A stretch of 64,000 nt of DNA from Desulfobacteraceae bacterium (lineage in GTDB: Bacteria; Desulfobacterota; Desulfobacteria; Desulfobacterales; Desulfosalsimonadaceae). How positions within the stretch are numbered: position 1 is the first letter of the stretch; every line of letters begins with the position of its first letter. The position numbers were made by a program, and so were the translations under genes. Below the pieces are notes generated by a model. It worked only from the letters and a program-made list of their open reading frames with translations, did not search any database and was not told the DNA's origin. Positions 40,549-48,213 of the stretch are shown one piece after another. Where the stretch lies: contig JAABSH010000006.1 of NCBI GenBank assembly GCA_011390465.1, positions 1-64,000 on the forward strand, written 5' to 3'.

Positions 40549-42840
40549 TCAAATATCTTTTTTTTTCACGTCCCGCACACTGACGCCAAGGGAGCGCAAC
40601 TGGTCCCTGATTTGGTCCGCTGTTTCAAAATCCCCCGCTTTTCTGGCGGCTTCCCGGGTTTCCATTAATTCCCGAAGGGCCGGGTCCAGTTCCGGCGGGT
40701 TAAAATCAAAAATCCGGATCACCGCGTCAACGCCTTTAAAGGCGTCCAGCAGCATGGCGGCATTGGCCGCGCTGAGCTGCCGGCCTTTAATCAGTATATT
40801 GATTTTTTTTATGATATTAAAAAATTCGCTCAGGGCCCGGGGAAAATTCAGATCATCATCCATGGCCGAAACAAACACATGCCGGATATCATAGACGATC
40901 TGGTCAATATCCGGATACGCCTCACCGTCTGTAATGGCCATCAACGCATGAATGCAGGCATCAATCCGTTTCAGAGCCCGCCGGGTCTGAATTTTGAGGC
41001 GTTTTTCGGAAAAGACAATTGATTTCCGGTAATGATTGGAAATGATCCAGAAACGAATTTCCCTGGGGGTAAACCCTTGCCGGACCAGGGCGTCCAGGGT
41101 GGGCAGGGGCGGTTTTTCCAGGCGGTTGTCCCGGGTTTCCAAAAACACCTCGCCGCAATGAATCCAGAACCGGGCCAGGGGTTTGCCGGTCACTGCCTTG
41201 GCAATGGCCAGTTCGTTTTCATGGTGCGGAAACACCAGATCCCGGCTGCTGGTATGGATATCATAGGACTCGCCCAGATATTTCATGCTCATGGCCGCGC
41301 ACTGAATGTGCCAGGACGGCCGCACATTGCCCCATTCCGTCTGGATATAAATCCCCCGTTTCAGCTCGGACAGCCGGGCCCGTTTCATCAGGGTAAAATC
41401 CCGGGGATTGTTTTTTTCATATTCATCCAGATCCACGGTGGCCCCCAGCTTGATTTTGTTCAAATCAATGCCGGAGAGCCGGCCGTATTCGGGAAATCCG
41501 GCAATATTAAAATACAGAGAATGATACTTTTCATAGGCGATCCCCTTGTCCACCAGTTTTTTCACCAGGGCCACCATATCGTCAAAATGCTCGCTGGCCC
41601 GGGGATATTTCTCTGCCGGCTTGATGTTGAGCCGCGCCAGGTCCTCCTTGAAAAGATCAATGTATTTCCGGGTAAAATCCGAAAGATCCTCTCCCGCCGC
41701 CTCAGATCCCTGGATGGTCTTGTCATCATAATCCGTGATGTTCATGATGTGCCGGACGCTGTAGCCCCGGAATTCCAGGTAGCGGCACAAAAGATCGGAA
41801 AACAGAAACCGCCGGCATTCTTCAATATTCATCCGGGAATCCGCCGTGGGGCCGCAGGAATACACAGACACCCGGCCGGGCTGGATCGGCTCAAAGGGCT
41901 GCTTGGACCGGGTCACGGTATTGAACAGAAAAAGATCGGCTTTCTTTTTTTGGGCAAACAGCGGCGTGCTTAAATACCGTTCTCCGCTGTCCGGAAAAAT
42001 CACGACAAGGGTGCCGGTTTTCATTTTCGCAGCCTGCCGGGCCGCAACGACCATGGCCGCGCCGCTGCTCATTCCCACAAACAGGCCCTCTTCCCGGCCC
42101 AGGCGCCGGGTCATGTCAAAGGCGTCTTCATCCTCAATATTGACGATTTCATCCACCCATTTTTTGCTGAAAATTTCCGGCCGGTAAGCTTCTTTCAGAT
42201 TCTTAAGGCCCTGGAGTTTATGGCCCAGATAGGGTTCCACCCCGATAATCCGGATATTTGGATCATGCTCCCGAAACCGTCTGGCCACCCCCATGAGGGT
42301 GCCGGTGGTGCCGATGGTGGCCACAAGCGCGGAAATCCGGCCCTCTGTCTGCCGGATAATCTCTTCTGCGGTGCCGGTATAATGGGCCATCCAGTTGGCT
42401 TTGTTGTTGTACTGGTCGGTCATGAAATACTGGTCCGGGTTTTCCCGCACGATCCGGTAGACTTCCTCAATCGCACCGTCCGTGCCCAGATGGCCGGGAG
42501 TGAGCATGATTTCCGCGCCCCGGGCCGCCAGGATCTTGCGCCGCTCCTCACTCACCGCCTCGGACATGGCCAGCAGCAGCCGGTAGCCCTTGATGGCGCA
42601 GACCATGGCCAGGCCGATACCGGTATTGCCGCTGGTAGCTTCGATGACGATTTTATCCCGGGTCAGCTCGCCGGATGCCTCACCGTCTTCGATCATGGCC
42701 AGGGCTGGCCGGTCTTTGATGGACCCCCCCGGATTCACGTACTCCACCTTTGCCAGAATTTTTACATTCGGATTGGGGTTCAGTCGTTTTATTTCCACCA
42801 GCGGTGTATTGCCTACCGCCTGCAACAGGGAATACTGCAT
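40549..42840 (-). CDS. Cysteine synthase fused to catalytically altered cysteinyl-tRNA synthetase-like domain
   Basis: A 763-residue fusion. Residues 1-300 are a CysM/CysK-type PLP enzyme: Lys42 (PGGSIKDRPA), ATSGNTGIGLAM, IGTTGTLMG and PDSGERYLST. Residues 303-763 align throughout with CysRS (FNTVTRSKQPFEPI, CGPT, NITDYDDKTI, WHIQCAAMS, FPHHENE). The zinc ligands that select cysteine thiol are kept (Cys329, Cys514, His539, Glu543), but the HIGH motif has become NIEE (338-341) and KMSKS has become roughly NRLEK (572-576). Cysteine adenylation is thus unlikely. It is in one operon with tmk (18 bases upstream) and an unknown gene. Function of the second half: cysteine sensing, channelling or a new ligase, all inferred. 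Confidence 0.88.
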   Translation of the reverse strand: MQYSLLQAVGNTPLVEIKRLNPNPNVKILAKVEYVNPGGSIKDRPALAMIEDGEASGELTRDKIVIEATSGNTGIGLAMVCAIKGYRLLLAMSEAVSEERRKILAARGAEIMLTPGHLGTDGAIEEVYRIVRENPDQYFMTDQYNNKANWMAHYTGTAEEIIRQTEGRISALVATIGTTGTLMGVARRFREHDPNIRIIGVEPYLGHKLQGLKNLKEAYRPEIFSKKWVDEIVNIEDEDAFDMTRRLGREEGLFVGMSSGAAMVVAARQAAKMKTGTLVVIFPDSGERYLSTPLFAQKKKADLFLFNTVTRSKQPFEPIQPGRVSVYSCGPTADSRMNIEECRRFLFSDLLCRYLEFRGYSVRHIMNITDYDDKTIQGSEAAGEDLSDFTRKYIDLFKEDLARLNIKPAEKYPRASEHFDDMVALVKKLVDKGIAYEKYHSLYFNIAGFPEYGRLSGIDLNKIKLGATVDLDEYEKNNPRDFTLMKRARLSELKRGIYIQTEWGNVRPSWHIQCAAMSMKYLGESYDIHTSSRDLVFPHHENELAIAKAVTGKPLARFWIHCGEVFLETRDNRLEKPPLPTLDALVRQGFTPREIRFWIISNHYRKSIVFSEKRLKIQTRRALKRIDACIHALMAITDGEAYPDIDQIVYDIRHVFVSAMDDDLNFPRALSEFFNIIKKINILIKGRQLSAANAAMLLDAFKGVDAVIRIFDFNPPELDPALRELMETREAARKAGDFETADQIRDQLRSLGVSVRDVKKKDI

Positions 42841-42858
42841 TCACTTTTTCCTTAAATA

Positions 42859-43521
42859 TTAGTGGCCCGCCGGCACGGGGGGGTTGCCTGTATGAACAAT
42901 TTTTTCCAGATGCGACAGAATCCGCTTTTTTACCGCCTCGGGATCAGCCGACGCATCCACCACCACAAACCGGTCCGGAAACGCCCGGGCAAGGCTCAGA
43001 TAACCGGCCCGGACCTTTTCATGAAACACCAGGGTTTCGCTTTCAAACCGGGTTTCCGCCGCTGGCCGCGACCCGCTGGAAATCTGGGCCCAGGCCCGGC
43101 GCAAGCCTTCTTTTGGGGGAAGATCCAGCAAAAAAGTCACATCCGGCAGCAGCCCCCCCAGGGCCACCTCATTGAGCTGCCGGATCAGGGGCATTTCCAG
43201 ACCCCTGGCAAAACCCTGATACACCGTGGTAGCGTCGCAAAACCGGTCGCAGATAACCGTTTTTCCGGCTGCCAGCATGGGCGCTATGAGTTCCCGCACA
43301 TGCTGGGCCCGGTCTGCGGCATACAGCAAAAGCTCTGTCACCGGATGCATGCCGCTGTTTTCCGGATCAAGCAGCACGGCACGGATCTGACGACCCAGCA
43401 GGGTGCCGCCGGGTTCCCGGGTAAGGACCACGTCCCGGCCCCACTCCCGGAGATAGCCGGCCATATGCGCAATCTGGGTGGTTTTTCCCGACCCTTCAAT
43501 CCCTTCCAGTGTGATCAGCAT
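42859..43521 (-). CDS. tmk: Thymidylate kinase
   Basis: A 220-residue dTMP kinase with the P-loop EGIEGSGKTTQI, the TREPGGTLLGRQIR substrate segment, the DR motif ICDRFCDATTVYQGFARGL and a LID region (FLLDLPPKEGLRRAW). It phosphorylates dTMP to dTDP. In many bacteria tmk precedes holB; here holB is at 46.5 kb on the other strand and tmk instead leads the cysteine synthase fusion. The start is separated by 190 bases from the divergent lptD. Confidence 0.96.
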   Translation of the reverse strand: MLITLEGIEGSGKTTQIAHMAGYLREWGRDVVLTREPGGTLLGRQIRAVLLDPENSGMHPVTELLLYAADRAQHVRELIAPMLAAGKTVICDRFCDATTVYQGFARGLEMPLIRQLNEVALGGLLPDVTFLLDLPPKEGLRRAWAQISSGSRPAAETRFESETLVFHEKVRAGYLSLARAFPDRFVVVDASADPEAVKKRILSHLEKIVHTGNPPVPAGH

Positions 43522-43573
43522 CCGCGCATCCTGTTTCCATTGACTGTGATATCACTGTATAACCTTATAATAC

Positions 43574-43604
43574 TTGACTTTTTAAACCATTCAGGCTTTA
43601 TACT
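43574..43604 (+). promoter_or_regulatory. Promoter candidate for lptD
   Basis: TTGACT followed after 18-19 bases by TTATAC/TATACT, about 107 bases before the lptD start, within the 189-base divergent intergenic region. Confidence 0.5.
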
Positions 43605-43710
43605 CTATATTTTTGACGTCTTCAAGGGATTATCCGGATACCATCTTTTTCCCGCAACCCCATACCCCAAACGCCAGACGTTTAAACGGACACGGACAGA
43701 CAGCCGATTC

Positions 43711-46032
43711 ATGAGCGATAATGCCTTCATCACGCGAAAAGCCCATAGGATTTATTTTTGTTTCCTGTGCATGATCCTTTTGGTGATGTTCTTCCCGGAA
43801 AAAGCATTGTCCGCGGACAGCCCCCTTTCCGGCAGACTGGTGCAGCCGGGCATTTTGTATCACATCAGCGCCGATAAAATCGTGTATGACCGGGAAACCG
43901 GGATTTATACGGCCACCGGAGCGGTCAGCATCACCACTGCGGACCGGACCCTTTCCGCCCGGCGCATTGAATACCATCAGGAAACCGGCGCAGCCGAGGC
44001 TGCCGGCGATGTGACACTGGTTGCGGGCGATGACATCCTCCGGGGCGACCGGATTCACATCAATCTGGAAACCGGCACCGGCACCATCGAAAACGGCAGC
44101 ATTTTCATTAAGGAAAGCCATTTTTACATCCGGGGCGACCGGATTCTGAAAACCGGTAAAAATTCCTATACCGTGGACAATGCAAGCATCACAGCCTGCG
44201 ACGGCGATGTTCCGCCCTGGCGGATCACCGGAAAAGAGGTGGCCTTCACCATTGAAAAATTCGGCACGGTAAAGCATGCGGCCCTATGGGCCAAGAAGCT
44301 GCCCGTGCTTTATGTACCGTTTATGATATTCCCGGTCAACATCAAACGCCAGTCCGGGCTGCTGCCGCCCCAGGCCGGTTATTCCTCAAGAAACGGCATT
44401 GAATACCTTCAGCCGGCGTATTGGGTGATGGGCGACAGCGCGGACGCCACCTTTTATTATCACCACTTGCAGAACCGGGGGGAAAAAATCGGCGCGGAAT
44501 TCCGGTATGCCGCAAGCGAGGCCTCAAAAGGAACCCTTATGCACGATATCTTAGATGACCGGAAAATTGATGACGGCACTGATGATGCCGCAAGTGACTG
44601 GGGATATCCGGAAGACCGGTTTCTGAGAAAAAACAGTGACCGCTACTGGTTTCGCGCCAAAATAGACCAGGAACTGCCCTTTGATGCCTTTGCCAGACTG
44701 GATCTGGACATTGTCAGCGACCAGGATTATCTCCGGGAATTTTCATCCGGCTATACCGGATATGATGATACAAAACATTATTTTGAAGACGCATTCGGAC
44801 GCGATATTGACGACGACAATGACCGGGTGCGGGAAAACCGCCTCCTGCTTTCCAAAACCTGGGACCGGTACAGCCTGAACACCGAAATGCTGTGGTATGA
44901 CGACGTAATTCAGCGGCGGCAGCGCGACACGGACGATACCCTTCAGCAGATGCCCACTGTGACCTTTGACGTTCTCAAGCAGTCTGTTTTCAAAAACCGG
45001 GTGTTTATGGACATGAACAACGGGTTTGCCAATTTTTACCGCCGGGACGGGCTTACCGGGCAGCGACTGGATGTTCACCCAAGACTGTATCTGCCCCTGC
45101 ATTTTGACCGTTTTTTTACGTTTGAACCCTCTGCCGGGTTCCGTCAGACCTTCTGGTACGTGGACCGCACCGAAGCGGCGGCCCTGACCCGGGATGAATA
45201 TGCTTACGACCACAGGGAACTCTATGATCTTGCCGCGGATCTTTCAACAGATCTTTTCCGGATCTACCGTCTTCCCCGCAGCAAAGGCGATAAACTCAAA
45301 CATACCCTGACCCCCCGGCTGGAATACAGCTATATTCCGGATACCGACCAGACAGACTATCCGGAGTTTGATGATACCGACCGGATCAGTCCGGAAAACC
45401 TGCTCACCTTTTCCATTACCAATTTTTTAACCGCCAGAAGCATTAAAAAATCCGCCCATGACGGTTCTGATGATGCAAATGATGCAAATTACGATAAAGG
45501 GCCCTCACCCTATGCGTATCATCCGTTTCTCTGGTTTAAAATTTCCCAGTCCTATGATTTTAACACGGGAAAAACACCAAACGACATGCCGGATAACACA
45601 CCAAATGACACAACGGACAAAGCCCCTTTTCGTCCCCTGTTTGCGGAACTGAACCTGACCCCGGCCAGCCTGCTTTCCCTGCATGCGGAAACCGAATGGG
45701 ATCATGACCAGGGCCATTTCACCCTTTTTAACACCTATTGCAGAATCAGAAGCGAAAACCAGGATTTTCTCCTGATCGATTACCGGCACATCCGCGGCGA
45801 CAGCCAGTCCGTCAATGTCGCATTCCGGGCCGGCATTACCCGGACCCTGTCTCTTTTCGGCAATTATGAACGCAATATTGAAGATTCAGAAGATATTGAA
45901 AAAAAAATCGGGGCACGATATACAGCCCAGTGCTGGTCCCTGGATTGCTATATTGAAGACGAAGAAACCGACCGGAAGATCGGTTTCATGATCGGCCTCA
46001 AAGGGCTGGGGGAATTCGGCAGCGACCTGTAG
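43711..46032 (+). CDS. lptD: LptD, LPS-assembly outer-membrane protein
   Basis: The ATG at 43711 (MSDNAFITRK) is chosen; the frame is open further upstream, but that part is antisense to tmk. A signal peptide (FCFLCMILLVMFFPEKALSA) leads to the OstA/LptA-like jelly-roll (residues 45-170: ISADKIVYDRETGIYTATGAV, RADGDV-like repeats) and the barrel (from PVLYVPFMIFPVNIKRQSGLLPP). In the assembled transport system LptD with LptE inserts LPS into the outer leaflet. The protein is 773 residues and lacks a terminal Phe. Neighbours are tmk (divergent) and an HU-like gene. Confidence 0.93.
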   Translation: MSDNAFITRKAHRIYFCFLCMILLVMFFPEKALSADSPLSGRLVQPGILYHISADKIVYDRETGIYTATGAVSITTADRTLSARRIEYHQETGAAEAAGDVTLVAGDDILRGDRIHINLETGTGTIENGSIFIKESHFYIRGDRILKTGKNSYTVDNASITACDGDVPPWRITGKEVAFTIEKFGTVKHAALWAKKLPVLYVPFMIFPVNIKRQSGLLPPQAGYSSRNGIEYLQPAYWVMGDSADATFYYHHLQNRGEKIGAEFRYAASEASKGTLMHDILDDRKIDDGTDDAASDWGYPEDRFLRKNSDRYWFRAKIDQELPFDAFARLDLDIVSDQDYLREFSSGYTGYDDTKHYFEDAFGRDIDDDNDRVRENRLLLSKTWDRYSLNTEMLWYDDVIQRRQRDTDDTLQQMPTVTFDVLKQSVFKNRVFMDMNNGFANFYRRDGLTGQRLDVHPRLYLPLHFDRFFTFEPSAGFRQTFWYVDRTEAAALTRDEYAYDHRELYDLAADLSTDLFRIYRLPRSKGDKLKHTLTPRLEYSYIPDTDQTDYPEFDDTDRISPENLLTFSITNFLTARSIKKSAHDGSDDANDANYDKGPSPYAYHPFLWFKISQSYDFNTGKTPNDMPDNTPNDTTDKAPFRPLFAELNLTPASLLSLHAETEWDHDQGHFTLFNTYCRIRSENQDFLLIDYRHIRGDSQSVNVAFRAGITRTLSLFGNYERNIEDSEDIEKKIGARYTAQCWSLDCYIEDEETDRKIGFMIGLKGLGEFGSDL

Positions 46033-46094
46033 CGGTAGCCACCGGGTTTTTCCAGATGAAATTTGACCGGGCCAAAAAAAAGTCCCATAACTAC

Positions 46095-46121
46095 TTGACT
46101 TTTTATAAATTTGTATATAAT
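46095..46121 (+). promoter_or_regulatory. Promoter for HU-type gene
   Basis: TTGACT and TATAAT are 15 bases apart in a very AT-rich stretch 55 bases ahead of the start codon; a 17-base spacing with TAATTA is also possible. Confidence 0.6.
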
Positions 46122-46175
46122 TAGAAGCATTACCAACAACCAGATTTTGATTCCACGGAAATAACAGGAGGCAAT

Positions 46176-46451
46176 ATGAATAAACTGGAGCTAATCTCAG
46201 CGCTCAAACGGGAAGCGGATATATCCAAATCAGAAGCAGCAAAAATCGTCCAGATATTTTTTGACTCAATGTCTGAAGCACTGATTAATGGGGAAAGAAT
46301 CGAAATCAGGGGGCTTTGCAGCTTTTTTGTCAAAAATTACAAAAGTTATGTGGGCCGCAACCCGAAAACCGGGGAAAAAGTCCTTATTAACCCCAAGAAA
46401 CTGCCGTTTTTTAAATGCGGAAAAGAACTCAGGGAACGTGTTAACCCCTAA
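46176..46451 (+). CDS. HU/IHF-family DNA-binding protein
   Basis: A 91-residue histone-like protein: MNKLELISALKREADISKSEA at the start, RIEIRGLCSFFVKNY in the beta arm region, and VGRNPKTGEKVLINPKKLPFFKCG near the end, with the arm motif RNPKTGEKV conserved. The first-helix and beta-arm motif allow HU or IHF subunit; KLPFFKCG resembles IHF-beta-like proteins more than HU. AGGAGG is the ribosome site. It bends DNA and organises the nucleoid. Confidence 0.95.
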   Translation: MNKLELISALKREADISKSEAAKIVQIFFDSMSEALINGERIEIRGLCSFFVKNYKSYVGRNPKTGEKVLINPKKLPFFKCGKELRERVNP

Positions 46452-46486
46452 TCCGACTCTTGATCCTTTGATTTGCGGAAAATTTT

Positions 46487-47524
46487 GTGCCTTGTTTCTC
46501 TCCCCTGGTTGATCAGAGCCGGCCGGTCCGGCTTTTACGTTCCGTGCTGTCGAGCGGCCACCTTCCCCATGCCTTCCTTTTTACCGGAATTGACGGGATC
46601 GGAAAAAAAACAGCGGCCATGGCATTTGCCATGGCCTGCAATTGCGCCCGCCGGCAGACAGAACCGGGCAAAGACGCCCGCGGGAATTGCCCGGCCGACG
46701 ACGGCAATTCCCTGGGACTGGGGGCCTGCGGAACGTGTCCGTCATGCAAAAAAATCCGCTCCGGCAATCATCCGGACATCCTTTCCGTTAGTGCCAGTGG
46801 CGCCATCATTAAAGTCGACCAGATCCGTGCCCTGTGCGCCCGGCTGGCGCTGAAGCCCTATGAAGCCCGCACCCGGTTTGCCATTATTGCCGAGGCGCAC
46901 AAACTGAATGCGGAAGCCGGCAACACCCTGCTGAAAACCCTTGAAGAACCCCCTGCGTGCACGGTGTTTATCCTGACAGCCCCCCAGGCATCAGACCTGT
47001 TGCCCACCATTGTTTCCCGGTGCCAGCACATCCGGTTTCAGCCCCTTTCACCGGCATCGCTTATAGCCGGCATCCAGGCAGCCCACCGGCTGGACGCGGA
47101 TGCGGCCGCCGTGATAGCGGCCATGGCCGGCGGCAGCATGACCCGGGCCGGGACAATGGCACGCGCCAACTGGCTGGGCCGTCGGAACTGGATTATCCGG
47201 GAGCTGGACGCGTTACCGCACCAGTCCGTAAATTTGAGTCTTGCTTTTTCCGAAACACTGGCTAAAAACAGGAAGTGGCTGAAAACCGCCTTTGACATAA
47301 TGAAAAACTGGCTGCGGGACTGTGTCATATATCACTACGCCCCTCACCGGATCATCAATCAGGACTTAACAGATCAAATTAGAAAGACAACTCAACAAAC
47401 AACGGTTCCTGATCTTCTGAAAAAGATCAGGGCCCTTGAAAAAGCGGAAACCGCCATTGAATCCAATGCCAATCTGCGGCTGACCCTGGATGCTCTTGTG
47501 CTGGCGCTTTCCAAAGGATCGTAA
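46487..47524 (+). CDS. holB: DNA polymerase III delta' subunit
   Basis: A GTG start at 46487 gives 345 residues. The clamp-loader plan is visible: an opening GTGHLPHAFLF-like segment (SSGHLPHAFLFTG), a P-loop variant GIDGIGKKTAAMAF, the zinc module Cys residues (ACGTCPSCKKI), FAIIAEAHKLNAEAGNTLLKTLEEPP and the SRC motif (TIVSRCQHIRF). Delta' is the stator of the clamp loader; it lacks ATPase activity in E. coli. It is followed by ricT (5 bases after its stop) and metG in one apparent operon. Confidence 0.95.
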   Translation: MPCFSPLVDQSRPVRLLRSVLSSGHLPHAFLFTGIDGIGKKTAAMAFAMACNCARRQTEPGKDARGNCPADDGNSLGLGACGTCPSCKKIRSGNHPDILSVSASGAIIKVDQIRALCARLALKPYEARTRFAIIAEAHKLNAEAGNTLLKTLEEPPACTVFILTAPQASDLLPTIVSRCQHIRFQPLSPASLIAGIQAAHRLDADAAAVIAAMAGGSMTRAGTMARANWLGRRNWIIRELDALPHQSVNLSLAFSETLAKNRKWLKTAFDIMKNWLRDCVIYHYAPHRIINQDLTDQIRKTTQQTTVPDLLKKIRALEKAETAIESNANLRLTLDALVLALSKGS

Positions 47525-47529
47525 ATAAT

Positions 47530-48213
47530 ATGGATACTGTTGTAGGCATACGTTTCAATCCTGCGGGAAAAATTTATGATTTTTCCGGCGGCGCCTTTGT
47601 TTTAAAAGCCGGGGATCCGGTGATCGTGGAAACGGAAAACGGTCTGGGATTCGGCATGGTGGCGCGCCCCCCCCGGGAACCGTCAGGCACGGAAGGGTGC
47701 GGGCCTTTGAAAAAAGTGTTCCGCCCGGCCACGGAAAAGGATTTTCTTCAGCTCAAAAAAAACGCCCTGATCGAAACCCGGGCACTGGAATACTGCCACC
47801 AGTGCATCAAGGAGCTGAACCTGAAGATGAACCTGTTCAAAACGGAAACCAATTTTGACGCCAGCAAAATTACCTTTTTCTTTACCGCGGACGGTCGGGT
47901 GGATTTCCGAAAACTGGTGAAACTGCTGGTCAAGGAATTCCGGTCTAAAATTGAAATGCGGCAGGTGGGCATCCGGCACCAGGCAAAAATGTGCGGAGGG
48001 GTGGGCCGCTGCGGCCGGGAGCTGTGCTGTTCCGCATTTATGACAAAATTCGATCCGGTTTCGATCCGCATGGCCAAGAAACAGGGATTGTCTTTAAACC
48101 CCACCAAAATTTCCGGGGTGTGCGGCCGCCTGATGTGCTGCCTGACATTTGAAAATGACACCTATGAAAAAAGAGAACGCCCCAAAAGCCGAAAAGGACC
48201 CAAAGCCCAATGA
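47530..48213 (+). CDS. ricT: PSP1-domain protein, RicT (YaaT) homologue
   Basis: A 227-residue PSP1 protein: VVGIRFNPAGKIYDF at the start, FKTETNFDASKITFFFTADGRVDFRKLVK in the middle, and the Cys-rich stretch MCGGVGRCGRELCC, followed by SGVCGRLMCCLTFE. In Bacillus subtilis RicT, with RicA and RicF, forms a Fe-S protein complex that assists RNase Y and sporulation; those Cys residues are the likely cluster ligands. The tail is Lys/Arg-rich. It starts 5 bases after holB and overlaps metG by four bases (ATGA). Confidence 0.92.
   Translation: MDTVVGIRFNPAGKIYDFSGGAFVLKAGDPVIVETENGLGFGMVARPPREPSGTEGCGPLKKVFRPATEKDFLQLKKNALIETRALEYCHQCIKELNLKMNLFKTETNFDASKITFFFTADGRVDFRKLVKLLVKEFRSKIEMRQVGIRHQAKMCGGVGRCGRELCCSAFMTKFDPVSIRMAKKQGLSLNPTKISGVCGRLMCCLTFENDTYEKRERPKSRKGPKAQ

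Noticed and set aside
40549-42840. Reading the second half of the fusion as the normal housekeeping cysS
   Set aside because: HIGH and KMSKS are absent although the frame is intact around them, so ordinary aminoacylation is unlikely; a separate cysS probably exists outside the window.
42862-43710. In-frame extension of lptD upstream of ATG 43711
   Set aside because: This part is exactly antisense to tmk, while a normal signal peptide follows the ATG at 43711.
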